Of a stretch of 34,338 nt of DNA, positions 7,325 to 16,630 are shown one piece after another. The DNA is taken from contig CAZRNB010000017.1 in NCBI GenBank assembly GCA_964601355.1, forward strand, positions 1-34,338. Reading direction: 5' to 3'. The DNA comes from CAZRNB01 sp964601355. GTDB taxonomy: Bacteria; Planctomycetota; Phycisphaerae; Sedimentisphaerales; Anaerobacaceae. Each line of letters starts with the position of its first letter. Position 1 is the stretch's first letter. Both the position numbers and the translations under genes were made by a program. Below the pieces are notes generated by a model. That model was not told the origin of the DNA and did no database searches. It was given only the letters and a program-made list of their open reading frames with translations.

Positions 7325-8811
7325 GAATGGCGTTTCCTTAAGCAGCATATTTCTGTCTCCATTCGGCACGGGTGACTCTGAGAGCAGGGTAATGTTTATG
7401 TTCTCGCCTGACTGCGCGAGGTTCATTTCGACCCGCTCGTTCGGGAACAACGTGGCAAGCGATTTCAAAGAGCATTGCCTCATAGATTTGGGGCAACGCA
7501 AAAATGGGCTCACACGCCAGAGCTGGTGAGAACATGAGAACCGCCCGGACGGCATACGCGAAACTGATATGCATCGGATCAACTGTATAACGATTTGCAG
7601 ATTCAAGCATAATTGAGTGGACTATGTTGAGCGCAATGAACCGCGCTGCCAGTTCTTTGTGAATTCCTTCGGGATTGTGGCTGCGCAACACATCGGCCGA
7701 GAGCCGAATCTTCAGTTGTTCAAACAAGCTCTCGATTCTCCAACGTCGGCCATAAAGCCCTACGATCTCGACCGCCGGATACTGCTGGGCATCCAACAGT
7801 GATGTTACCAACCAGATCACCCGTCGTTTGCCGCGGATGCGAACCGTGGTCTGGATTAAGCGCACCAGAACCTTTGCGGCAAGACCAGGATCATTCTTGC
7901 GGTGGTTCTTGTTAACAGTGAGCCAACCGAGAAAGTCGTGGCGACTGTATGCGTGTACACGCTTGATGCCAGATATCTTCAAACGCTGGTTGGCACGGGT
8001 GAGAAACTCCAAGCCCAAAGCCCTGTAATTACAATACAGGTTAGCACCAGCGAAACGCCGATCTGCGACCAATAAATCCCCTTGCCGCAGCATCTTCAAG
8101 ACAGACATGGCCAGCGCAGATTCGCCTTGCTTGTATCTACCGACGATATAGTGGATGACTGTCATGGTATTGGCCAGGCATACGGTCACGATGCGGGCCA
8201 AGGGATATCGTCCTCTGCCATGATCGCCTGTGTTTGTGCCGAATGCCTCGAACAATGCGGGCTCAGCCGTCATGGAAACGCAGGTTCCATCGAGCAGCAC
8301 CACGCGATGCCCTCTCCAATAAGCAAAGACCTCTGCCAACGCCTGGCTCTTCTGGCAGAGGTGTACAAATAGCCTATCCCAAAATGTCAGCGGCAATCGC
8401 CTTCGGGCCTTCGAAATGCTCCCTCGCGAAGGGGACTGACCCTGGAGCTTGGGAAATCGTCCCGCCACAGCAGTCCACAGCACTTGCCAACCGGCGTTAA
8501 AGGATTCTTCCGGCCACAAGGCCGCCAGAATCATATGCAGCACTACCACTGCCGGGTTTAATATCCGATCCCGATAGGTATACCCAACCTCATTGCAGGT
8601 TTGTCTGATTTTGCTTTCCGGCAGCAATTTTTGGATCGTATTGAGGGTGGTTGCCACAATTTTTTCCGAAATCGCTGGAGAATCTTGCCGCCGATTGCCG
8701 AAAGAATTCTTGGATATCATGTGTGGTCTCCTTTCCAATAGATTGCATCTGTTTTTGTTTTCTATCGGCTTAGGAGACCTCTTTTCATAAATCCTTAAGG
8801 AAACGCCATTC
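7325..8811. mobile_element. Complete IS4-family insertion sequence, 1487 bp
   Basis: Terminal inverted repeats are perfect over 18 bp: gaatggcgtttccttaag at 7325-7342 and its complement at 8794-8811. The element is flanked by a perfect 11-bp direct duplication (7314-7324 and 8812-8822), within the 10-13 bp known for several IS4 relatives. It carries one transposase gene on the minus strand, whose stop codon lies inside the left inverted repeat. Intact ends, a perfect duplication and an intact frame point to a recent insertion. The target was the first unit of a 19-bp tandem array. Confidence 0.92.
7338..8720 (-). CDS. IS4-family DDE transposase
   Basis: The 460-residue transposase appears complete. 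The catalytic triad can be placed as D in VVLLDGTCVSM, D in DLLVADRRFAG, and E in YGRRWRIESLFEQLK, the YREK-like signature of IS4 (Y-(2)-R-(3)-E-(6)-K). The N-terminal ~100 residues, with SRGSISKARRRLP, match the DNA-binding half of IS4-type enzymes. It catalyses cut-and-paste transposition of its own element. The ATG at 8720 is preferred because GGAAAGGAG lies 6-10 nt upstream. An upstream TTG at 8738 lies in that site. The frame is undisrupted. Confidence 0.92.
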   Translation of the reverse strand: MISKNSFGNRRQDSPAISEKIVATTLNTIQKLLPESKIRQTCNEVGYTYRDRILNPAVVVLHMILAALWPEESFNAGWQVLWTAVAGRFPKLQGQSPSRGSISKARRRLPLTFWDRLFVHLCQKSQALAEVFAYWRGHRVVLLDGTCVSMTAEPALFEAFGTNTGDHGRGRYPLARIVTVCLANTMTVIHYIVGRYKQGESALAMSVLKMLRQGDLLVADRRFAGANLYCNYRALGLEFLTRANQRLKISGIKRVHAYSRHDFLGWLTVNKNHRKNDPGLAAKVLVRLIQTTVRIRGKRRVIWLVTSLLDAQQYPAVEIVGLYGRRWRIESLFEQLKIRLSADVLRSHNPEGIHKELAARFIALNIVHSIMLESANRYTVDPMHISFAYAVRAVLMFSPALACEPIFALPQIYEAMLFEIACHVVPERAGRNEPRAVRREHKHYPALRVTRAEWRQKYAA

Positions 8812-8890
8812 TATGGTGTCCCCAGATTTCTATGGTGTCCCCAGATTTCTACCGTGTCCCCAGATTTCTACCCAGATTTCTACAGATTTC
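8812..8890. repeat. Decaying 19-bp tandem array (tatggtgtccccagatttc)
   Basis: Units are 8812-8830, 8831-8849 (identical), 8850-8868 (accgtg variant), then shortened forms of 12 bp (8869-8880) and 10 bp (8881-8890). The insertion sequence separates the first partial unit (7314-7324) from the rest. The array ends 15 bp before a strong promoter. Confidence 0.85.
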
Positions 8891-8904
8891 TGGATTAATA
8901 TAAA

Positions 8905-8934
8905 TTGACATTTTAATAACTAAATTACTATAAT
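8905..8934 (+). promoter_or_regulatory. Consensus sigma70-type promoter for the STAND/TPR gene
   Basis: TTGACA (8905-8910) and TATAAT (8929-8934) are perfect with 18 nt between. Initiation near 8941 rules out the TTG at 8938 as start codon and fits the ATG at 8959. Confidence 0.8.
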
Positions 8935-8958
8935 TGGTTGCAGAGGAAAGAACTTAAA

Positions 8959-11643
8959 ATGTTTTCAGTACTCAATATAAATTTAGCCTCTTTTACTAAC
9001 ATGAGATTCGGACCGTCCGTGACCGCGGTTGGTATTACTGGTTCGGGACGCTCTGCTCAAACTTCATTTTCACCAGGCGAGCTTAGTATTCCGTGGCAGG
9101 ATGTGCAAGAAAAGCCTGATGTTTTTTCTCTATTAAGCTGGCACACAAGGCTATCAGATTTCAAAGGACGCGATGTTGAAATGGCTGAGCTGCAACAATG
9201 GGTGAGAAGTGAACAGGCTATCTCAATTAAATTTGTTACTGCCGAGGGTGGCGTCGGCAAAAGCCGTCTTGCAGCAGAATTCGCAAAGGAGCTGCGGCAA
9301 CAAGATTGGGCGGCAGGATTTGTGAACCTGCGAAAGCCCGAATCTTTCACAATGAACAAAGAAGGAACACTTCTTGTCATTGATTACCCGGAAGAGCATC
9401 GAGATGGAATTGCGGAATTGCTAAGTGATTTGGCACATCTTGAGCCTAAATTACGCTTGCGAGTCCTATTCCTCACGCGTCAGCAAATAGAACAATGGCA
9501 AGGGTTTATTCGGGATTGCAATGCCCTTAATCTTCTCGATATACGCCCTATTGAGCTATTCAGGCTTAAAAAAAACGATGCGTACGAGATATTCAATACA
9601 GTTCAAGAACGTGCAGCAGAGATCAAGCAAACTACGCCGTTACCTATTTCTAAAGAGGACTTCCTCGAATGGTTATATAAGTTCCCTGAAAACGAAAGGC
9701 CTTTATTTATTGTAGCAAGTTCCGTAAAGACTGCACTTGACCCGGATGAACCTGTTTTCGGATACAAAGGTCGTGAAATCATCGAATCACTCGCCGAGCG
9801 AGAGCTGTCCCATCTATGCCAAAGAGCAGCTAATAAAAATATTAAGGATAAATACGCATTCGCTCGAATTCTTGCTATGGCCGCTATTGCAGATATCCTG
9901 CCTGTAGATTACGTTAGCCAGCTTTGCGAAAACGATGAGCTTAAATTTGGATTTCCTTCGGATTGTCATGTGGGCGATGAGCTGGAAGCTGCGGGTATTG
10001 TATCGAAAGACGCTATTCACGCACCAAAACCTGATATTTTAGCTGCCGCATTTGTTGTTAAAACGCTGGCCAATAATCCTAAAACAGCTCCAGAAATTAT
10101 TTGGGCTTGTCTGAGTCAGGATATCACCGGCGGACTTGAGCGGCTTGGTCGTCTTAGTTTTGATGCGGAAATAACTCTTCAAATGCTCAAATACCGGCTT
10201 GGTGATTGGCTTTCAAAGTCAATTATGGATAATGTTGACCGCTGTACTTCACTTTGGCCGTTAGTATATGAAATTGCTCCTGTTGGATTGTGTAACGCAG
10301 CAATAACAGTTTGTCGAACTTTGTTAAAAAAATGTGAAAACGAAGAAGAAAAAGCATTGCTACTGAATAATTTATCAGTCTACCTTAGTGACGTTGGCGA
10401 TACCACCGGTGCGTTGGAGGCTATAAAAGAGGCGGTAGAAATTTACCGCAAGATAAGTGAGGTAAGTCCGCAGCGATACCTTCCATACGTGGCTATGAGC
10501 TTGAATAACATGTCAAACCGCCTTAGCGCTATTGGCAATATCGCTGGAGCGTTGGAGGCTATAAAAGAGGCGTTAGAAATCAGACGCAAGCTAAGTGAGG
10601 TAAATCCGCAGCGATACCTCCCTGATTTGGCCACGAGCCTGAATAACCTGTCAAACCACCTTAGTGACGTTGGCGATACCACCGGTGCGTTGGAGGCTAT
10701 AAAAAAAGCGATAGAAATTTACCGCAAGCTAAGTGAGGTAAGTCCGCAGCGATATCTTCCATATCTGGCCATGAGCTTGAATGGCCTGTCAAGCTGCCTT
10801 AGCGCTATTGGCGACACAACTGGAGCGTTGGAGGCGATAAAAGAGGCGGTAGAAATCAGACGCAAGCTAAGTGAGGCAAGTCCGCAGCGATACCTTCCTG
10901 ATTTGTCCATGAGCCTGAATAACCTGTCAAACTGCCTTAGCGATATTGGCGATAATGCTTCCGCGTTGGATGCGATAAAAGAGGCGGTAGAAATTTACCG
11001 CAAGCTAAGTGAGGCAATTTCTCAGCGATACCTTCCTGATTTGGCCACCAGCCTGAATAACCTGTCAAACCGTCTTAGCGCCGTTGGCGATACCGCCGGT
11101 GCTTTGGATGCGGTAAAAGAGGCAGTAGAAATCAGCCGCAAGCTAAGTGAGGCAAGTCCTCAGCGATACCTTCCTGATTTGGCCGGCAGCCTGAATAACC
11201 TGTCAAACCGTCTTAGCGACGTTGGCGATACCGCAGGTGCTTTGGAGGCGATAAAAGAGGCGGTAGAAGTCTATCGCAAGCTAAGTGAGGCAAGTCCGCA
11301 GCGTTACCTTCCTGATTTGGCCAGCAGCCTGAATAACCTGTCAAGCAGTCTTAGCGACGTTGGCGATACCGGCGGTGCCTTGGAGGCGATAAAAGAGGCG
11401 GTAGAAATTTATCGCAAGCTAAGTGAGGCAAGTCCGCAGCGATACCTTCCTGATTTGGCCAGGAGTTTAGGAGTTTTAGGGACGATTTTTCTTAAACTTA
11501 AGGAATATCGTAAGGCTGAAGAAGCTTTTTCGGAAGGTGTGGATTTAATTCGGCCTTTTGCCGAGCGTCTCCCTAAAAGCCCGTTTGAGAAACTAAAAAT
11601 TTCACTCGAATCAAATCTTGAGCGTATTAGGAAAGCATTTTGA
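8959..11643 (+). CDS. STAND-type P-loop NTPase with C-terminal TPR repeats
   Basis: The 894-residue protein has three parts. Residues 1-70 are unassigned. Residues ~70-400 form an NTPase with Walker A TAEGGVGKSR (94-103) and Walker B TLLVIDYPEE (D142), then LRVLFLTRQQIEQW, as in NB-ARC/NACHT-like signalling ATPases. Residues 480-847 are eight consecutive 46-residue TPR-like units (consensus GDT.GALEAIKEAVEIYRKL, then SEASPQRYLPDLA.SLNNLS), followed by one diverged unit. In such proteins the repeats sense a ligand and the NTPase oligomerises. Relatives act in signalling or anti-phage defence, but no nuclease, TIR or protease effector is recognisable here. AGAGGA lies about 12 nt before the ATG. 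It stands alone behind its own strong promoter, next to an IS. Confidence 0.85.
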   Translation: MFSVLNINLASFTNMRFGPSVTAVGITGSGRSAQTSFSPGELSIPWQDVQEKPDVFSLLSWHTRLSDFKGRDVEMAELQQWVRSEQAISIKFVTAEGGVGKSRLAAEFAKELRQQDWAAGFVNLRKPESFTMNKEGTLLVIDYPEEHRDGIAELLSDLAHLEPKLRLRVLFLTRQQIEQWQGFIRDCNALNLLDIRPIELFRLKKNDAYEIFNTVQERAAEIKQTTPLPISKEDFLEWLYKFPENERPLFIVASSVKTALDPDEPVFGYKGREIIESLAERELSHLCQRAANKNIKDKYAFARILAMAAIADILPVDYVSQLCENDELKFGFPSDCHVGDELEAAGIVSKDAIHAPKPDILAAAFVVKTLANNPKTAPEIIWACLSQDITGGLERLGRLSFDAEITLQMLKYRLGDWLSKSIMDNVDRCTSLWPLVYEIAPVGLCNAAITVCRTLLKKCENEEEKALLLNNLSVYLSDVGDTTGALEAIKEAVEIYRKISEVSPQRYLPYVAMSLNNMSNRLSAIGNIAGALEAIKEALEIRRKLSEVNPQRYLPDLATSLNNLSNHLSDVGDTTGALEAIKKAIEIYRKLSEVSPQRYLPYLAMSLNGLSSCLSAIGDTTGALEAIKEAVEIRRKLSEASPQRYLPDLSMSLNNLSNCLSDIGDNASALDAIKEAVEIYRKLSEAISQRYLPDLATSLNNLSNRLSAVGDTAGALDAVKEAVEISRKLSEASPQRYLPDLAGSLNNLSNRLSDVGDTAGALEAIKEAVEVYRKLSEASPQRYLPDLASSLNNLSSSLSDVGDTGGALEAIKEAVEIYRKLSEASPQRYLPDLARSLGVLGTIFLKLKEYRKAEEAFSEGVDLIRPFAERLPKSPFEKLKISLESNLERIRKAF
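10396..11499 (+). repeat. Eight in-frame 138-bp tandem repeats in the STAND/TPR gene
   Basis: Each unit encodes 46 residues and neighbouring units share long identical DNA runs such as ccgcaagctaagtgaggca. The copies differ mainly at a few sites, suggesting recent duplication or gene conversion. Copy number could vary by recombination without breaking the frame. Confidence 0.9.
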
Positions 11644-11915
11644 CAGATCAAAAACCGCTTGATTTGCTTTAGATGAATTGATGGGATGGAATCCACCCAG
11701 CCGACTAAACTGTTGTCGAGTGGATTGGCTTGACACTTCGAATACGAGCAGTCCACACGATGCCTTACGACAGGACAGGCAGGCTCACCGTTTCTGTGAA
11801 AAACAGGCATTGAATCAAAGCTCCAAAAATGTTATGATAGCTTACGTCAATCTTATTTTTATTTTGAAGACCTATAATCAACAACCTAAGCATATAGGAG
11901 GTAAGGATACAAAAA

Positions 11916-14900
11916 ATGTTTGCTTTGACAAGAATTTCAATGCTTTGCTTGATAATGACGGTGTCTATAATCGGCTTTTCTGATCTCGCCTTATCTGCTG
12001 ATAACCAGCATCAAGGGAGTATTCCTTTCCGTCAAGGCTCGGCTTCTCCGTTAGCGGAATCGCTTTCATTACGTGCCTTGCCGAGACTGATAGTAATTAA
12101 CGAGCTGATGGCTTCTAATAACAGCACTATTGAGGACCCGCAAGGCCAGTATGACGATTGGATAGAAATCTATAACACAGGACAAAATCCTATAAATGTC
12201 GGCAACATGTACCTTACAGATGATCTATCTGTGCCCACCAAATGGCAGTTCCCAAATAATTCTCCCTCTGCGACTACTATCAATGCACACGGGTATCTGC
12301 TGATATGGGCTGATGCTGATAATGATGCTGCTGATTCTGGTCTGCACACGAGCTTCAACCTTAGTGCAACAGGAGATGAAGTTGGTTTGTTCGATAGTAA
12401 CGGCATCTCTTTAATTGATAGTATAGTGTTTGGGGAGCAGACTGCTGATATTTCGTATGGTCGTTACCCAGACGCCAACAATAACATGCAGTTAATGGCT
12501 TCTCCTACGCCGGGCAGTGCAAACCATGTAGGATATATAGATGTTGTAGCAGATCTTGAATTTAGCCGCCGGCGTGGTTTTTATGATGCACCATTTTATG
12601 TTACTCTTACTACTGAAACTGAAGGCGCAATAATACGTTATACGCTTGATGGCAGTGAGCCATACAACTATCAAGCTGCTTTACCAATGGGCATGGTCTA
12701 TAGCGGACCTATTTCCATTAGTACTACCATGTGTTTGCGAGCTATGGCACTTAAAACAGGCTGGAAGCCGACAAATATAACTACTCACACTTACATATTC
12801 TTGGAGGATGTATGTCGGCAGGCCACCGACCCTGCTACCGGACGCCAGGTGACTCCACCCGGTTATCCTGCTTCATGGGGAACGGCTGCCGGCGATTATC
12901 AGGTTGACCCGGATGTGGTCGATCAGAACGGCAAGGATAAATTTGGAGGTCTGTACGCTCGTACGATTAAAGATGACCTTAAATCCGTCCCAACTATTTC
13001 TATGGTAATGGACAAGGACAACTGGTTCGGCCCTACCGGGATATATATTAATGAATCTCAGGATGGTACTGAGCGTGTGTGCTCAATGGAATGGATTGAT
13101 CCCAACGGGCAGGGGGGATTCCAGATCAATTGCGCGATTGCCATGCAGGGAGGGGCCGACCGTACTAATCCTGGCAGCGGTACGAGCCTGGACAGATGGA
13201 AAACATTCAAACTCTCGATGCGCCCGAGATTCAAAACCACGACCGATGACGGAAAGCCCACCGGTGGTCCTACGCAGTTGGATTATCGTGTCTTTCCCGA
13301 TTCGCCGATCGAGCACTTCGACACTTTCGTGTTAGATGAGGTACTGGCCAATGCCTGGAACCACAGTGGACAGCATACGCACACAATATACACACAAGAC
13401 CAATATGTCGCCGACCTTCATAATGCGATGGGCGGGTACTCGCCGCACGGGCTTTTCGCCCACCTCTATATCAATGGTTTGTACTGGGGGATGTACTATA
13501 TCCACGATCGGCCTGACCATTCATGGGCTGCGCAGATGTTCGGCGGCGAAAAGGAAGAGTACGATGTGTTAAAACACAATACGAGTACGGTCGTTAATAA
13601 TGGCATTGGCGGCAATGCCACTACTAATTTCAATGCTATGGTCAGTGCAGCTAATGCCATAGCAGCCGATCCCACCAACCAAGCCCAATATGATCTTCTC
13701 TGCCAAAAGCTGGATATAGATAATTTTATCACGGACCTTTTGGCGCACTGGTTTGCGCTGAACTGGGATTGGCCGGGCAAGAATTGGTATGCTACACATC
13801 GTAACACACCGGACGGCCGATGGCGATTTCACGTCTGGGATGCGGAGCACGCGATTGAATACTGGGATTCGCAGAACGTCCTCGGCCAAAGTGTTTCCGG
13901 GATTCACGACAAGCTCAAGGCAAACGCGGAATATCGTATGCATTTTGCCGACCTTGTACATAAGTTCTTTTTCAACAGCGGTGTGCTGACATATCCCCAC
14001 ACCGCCGACATGTTCCATGCGCGGATGGCAGAAATCGACCGTGCCATTGTCGGTGAGTCCGCCCGCTGGGGTGATACGCGGTCTGCAACGCCCCACACGC
14101 GACAGGATTGGGTGGTAATCCAGGATGGCATCCTTTCCAAGTTTATTCAACCTCGCTCCGAATTTGTTCTGAATTGGCTCAAAAACGCCGGGCTGTACCC
14201 GGCTGTTGGTGCCCCGGTCTTTTACATTAATGGCTCGTATCGACACGGCGGCCAAATTGCCATAAACAGCCAGCTATCGATGACCAAACCAAGCGGCACA
14301 ATATGGTACACCGTTGATAATTCTGATCCAAGAGTGCCCAGCAGTGGGAGTGGAAATGTGAGCAATATTACTCTCGTGCCCGAAAATGCCTCCAAGCGGG
14401 TGCTCGTTCCTGCTGCTGCGGTCAGCGACGCCTGGAGAGGCGGCCAGGCATTTAATGATTCATCCTGGACAGCCGGTAGCGGCGGCGTTGGATACGAAAC
14501 ACAGACAGGCTACCAATCTTATTTCACCATCAATGTCCAGCAACAAATGTATAACAAAAACGCAACTTGTTACATACGAATTCCTTTCACAATATCCGGC
14601 ACACAACTGGCCGCGATAAAGAGCCTGACACTCAATGTACGGTACGATGATGGTTTTATTGCTTATGTCAATGGCGTCGAAGTCCAGAGGGCACAATTTA
14701 CCGGAACACCGCTATGGAACTCGCAGGCCGGCAGCACCCACGATGATACTCTTGCTGTTAGCTTCGAGAGCTTCGATATATCAGGTTATATTAGCTCTCT
14801 GCGCCAAGGTGATAATATTCTCGCCATACATGGTCTTAATTCCCCTGCTACGAGTACAGATTTTCTTATTTCCGTTGAGTTAGTAGCCGGTCAGGGCGCT

Positions 14901-16526
14901 ACTTCCACAATCCCAGCCGGAGTCTCGCCGACTGCAATAGAGTATAAAGGGCCAATCACTCTGGCTAAAAGCACTCACATCAAATCAAGAGTACTTAGTA
15001 GTGGTACCTGGAGCGCCCTGAACGAAGCAACCTTTGCGGTCGGCCCAGTGGCAGAAAAACTTCGTGTCACCGAGATTATGTGCAGGCCGCTGGAAAGCTA
15101 TGATCCTAATGAAGAATACATCGAGTTAAAGAACATCGGCACAGAGGCTGTAAATCTGAATCTGGTAAGATTCACCAACGGAATCAACTTTACATTCCCC
15201 GACATTGACCTTGCGGGGGGTCAATATATAGTAGTAGTGAAAGATACAGTTGCATTTACCGCACGCTATGGCACTACAGTCAGTATAGCGGGTCAATATT
15301 CTGGTAGTCTGTCTGATGGGGGCGAAAGAATCAGAGTAGAAGACGCTGTTGGTCAGACGATACTTGACTTCCAGTATAGAGACGGCTGGCGAAACATTAC
15401 CGATGGTGGAGGATTTTCTCTGACTATAATAGATCAAGCCAACTCGGATCCTAATAGCTGGTCTCGGAAGGATTCCTGGCGAGCCAGCGCGTTTTCCGGA
15501 GGCTCACCCGGCAGAGACGACGCCGGCATTATTCCAAATCCCGGCTCGGTAGTGATAAATGAGCTTTTAGCTAATTCGCCCGCAGGTGCTGCGGACTGGA
15601 TAGAGCTGTACAACACGACCGGTGGTTCTATCAGCATTGGCGGCTGGTTTTTAAGTGACAGCGGTTCCAATCTAACAAAATACCGGATTGCTGACGGAAT
15701 TACTATTGCCCCGCATGGCTATATTGTTTTCTATGAAGACCTGCATTTTAGTAATACAAGAGATGCCGGCTGTCGAACACCTTTTGCCTTGAGCGGTAAC
15801 GGCGAGACAGTGTATTTAACCTCCGGACAGAATGGAATATTAACCGGCTATCAGGAGACAGAAGATTTTGGTGCTTCACAGAGAGGCGTATCTTTTGGTC
15901 GGTACTATAAAAACAGCACGGACAGCTTTAATTTTGTGGCGATGAGAGAGAATACTCCAGGCCGTGTCAATGCTGCACCTTTGGTCGGTCCTATCGTTAT
16001 AAGCGAGATTATGTATAATCCTTTGTCCGGCAGTCAGAGTGAGGAATATGTAGAATTGCGAAATATAAGTTCGGATGCGGTCATTTTGTATGATTATAGT
16101 AAGGATGCAACGTGGAGGTTCACTAATGGTATAGATTATACTTTCCCAGTGGAACCGGCTGTGACGATACCTGCTGGGGGATGTTTATTGGTCGTTAAAG
16201 AACCGGCAGCTTTTAATTTGGCGTATGATGTTATTGCTGCTGGAGTGGAGGTTTTGGGTCCTTATAATGGCCAGTTAAGCAACAATGGCGAGAGTATTGA
16301 GCTTAGTATGCCTGGTGAGGTGGATGGTCTTGGGGGCAGATTTTACATTCGGATGGACTTGGTAAATTACAGTGATGGTTTGCATCCCGAGAATTGTCCC
16401 GGCGGAGTGGACTTATGGCCTACTGAGGCCGATGGCGGTGGATTGTCACTTAGTCGCAGGGTAGTTACGGGATATGGCAATGACGTTGCCAATTGGCAGG
16501 CTGCTTTGCCCTCTCCAGGCCGATAG
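11916..16526 (+). CDS. Secreted multidomain protein: lamin-tail, chitobiase-C-like and CotH domains
   Basis: The 1536-residue protein starts with a signal peptide (1-28, ending LALSA). Domains in order are lamin-tail 1 (about 59-200, VINELMASN...DDWIEIYN), a chitobiase C-terminal-like sheet (205-300, IIRYTLDGSEP), a CotH domain (about 355-755, with GLYWGMYYIHDR and WRFHVWDAEHA), a second TVDNSDP sheet with a beta-sandwich (770-1040), and lamin-tail domains 2-4 (1045-1205, 1207-1355, 1357-1536). CotH proteins include atypical kinases, but many large secreted ones have unknown roles. Adhesion or polysaccharide binding is plausible. No C-terminal sorting signal is seen. AGGAGGT lies 13 nt before the ATG. 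Residues 38-59 are encoded by a 65-bp repeat also found at 16541 and 17707. Confidence 0.88.
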   Translation: MFALTRISMLCLIMTVSIIGFSDLALSADNQHQGSIPFRQGSASPLAESLSLRALPRLIVINELMASNNSTIEDPQGQYDDWIEIYNTGQNPINVGNMYLTDDLSVPTKWQFPNNSPSATTINAHGYLLIWADADNDAADSGLHTSFNLSATGDEVGLFDSNGISLIDSIVFGEQTADISYGRYPDANNNMQLMASPTPGSANHVGYIDVVADLEFSRRRGFYDAPFYVTLTTETEGAIIRYTLDGSEPYNYQAALPMGMVYSGPISISTTMCLRAMALKTGWKPTNITTHTYIFLEDVCRQATDPATGRQVTPPGYPASWGTAAGDYQVDPDVVDQNGKDKFGGLYARTIKDDLKSVPTISMVMDKDNWFGPTGIYINESQDGTERVCSMEWIDPNGQGGFQINCAIAMQGGADRTNPGSGTSLDRWKTFKLSMRPRFKTTTDDGKPTGGPTQLDYRVFPDSPIEHFDTFVLDEVLANAWNHSGQHTHTIYTQDQYVADLHNAMGGYSPHGLFAHLYINGLYWGMYYIHDRPDHSWAAQMFGGEKEEYDVLKHNTSTVVNNGIGGNATTNFNAMVSAANAIAADPTNQAQYDLLCQKLDIDNFITDLLAHWFALNWDWPGKNWYATHRNTPDGRWRFHVWDAEHAIEYWDSQNVLGQSVSGIHDKLKANAEYRMHFADLVHKFFFNSGVLTYPHTADMFHARMAEIDRAIVGESARWGDTRSATPHTRQDWVVIQDGILSKFIQPRSEFVLNWLKNAGLYPAVGAPVFYINGSYRHGGQIAINSQLSMTKPSGTIWYTVDNSDPRVPSSGSGNVSNITLVPENASKRVLVPAAAVSDAWRGGQAFNDSSWTAGSGGVGYETQTGYQSYFTINVQQQMYNKNATCYIRIPFTISGTQLAAIKSLTLNVRYDDGFIAYVNGVEVQRAQFTGTPLWNSQAGSTHDDTLAVSFESFDISGYISSLRQGDNILAIHGLNSPATSTDFLISVELVAGQGATSTIPAGVSPTAIEYKGPITLAKSTHIKSRVLSSGTWSALNEATFAVGPVAEKLRVTEIMCRPLESYDPNEEYIELKNIGTEAVNLNLVRFTNGINFTFPDIDLAGGQYIVVVKDTVAFTARYGTTVSIAGQYSGSLSDGGERIRVEDAVGQTILDFQYRDGWRNITDGGGFSLTIIDQANSDPNSWSRKDSWRASAFSGGSPGRDDAGIIPNPGSVVINELLANSPAGAADWIELYNTTGGSISIGGWFLSDSGSNLTKYRIADGITIAPHGYIVFYEDLHFSNTRDAGCRTPFALSGNGETVYLTSGQNGILTGYQETEDFGASQRGVSFGRYYKNSTDSFNFVAMRENTPGRVNAAPLVGPIVISEIMYNPLSGSQSEEYVELRNISSDAVILYDYSKDATWRFTNGIDYTFPVEPAVTIPAGGCLLVVKEPAAFNLAYDVIAAGVEVLGPYNGQLSNNGESIELSMPGEVDGLGGRFYIRMDLVNYSDGLHPENCPGGVDLWPTEADGGGLSLSRRVVTGYGNDVANWQAALPSPGR
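12028..12092 (+). repeat. 65-bp dispersed repeat, copy A, in frame inside the CotH gene
   Basis: Identical over all 65 bp to the reverse complement of 17707-17771. In this gene it is read in frame and encodes SASPLAESLSLRALPRL between the signal peptide and the first lamin-tail domain. It contains the small hairpin TCCG-TTAG-CGGA, and outer inverted pairs CAAGGC/GCCTTG and CTCGGC/GCCGAG. Confidence 0.92.
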
Positions 16527-16540
16527 ATTGTACTGATTTC

Positions 16541-16605
16541 TTTCAATCTAGGCAAGGCACGTAATGAAAGCGATTCCGCTAACGGAGAAGCCAAGCCTTG
16601 ACGGA
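16541..16605 (-). repeat. 65-bp dispersed repeat, copy B, after the CotH gene
   Basis: The reverse complement matches copy A at 61 of 65 positions. It begins 15 bp after the CotH stop codon, so copies A and B bracket that gene in inverted orientation. Its outer pairing is weakened by the changes. Confidence 0.9.
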
Positions 16606-16630
16606 GATGCGGTTTTCTGGGCTGGGTTGT

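Noticed and set aside
11409..11810. 133-codon minus frame over the end of the STAND gene
   Set aside because: Mostly the reverse strand of the TPR repeats; the unique part has no family resemblance I can support.
13569..14255. 228-codon minus frame
   Set aside because: Antisense shadow of the CotH domain; the plus frame is clearly coding.
16367..16594. 75-codon minus frame beginning MASPLAESLSLRALPRL
   Set aside because: It is repeat copy B read through into the reverse of the CotH gene; only evidence of the repeat, not a gene.
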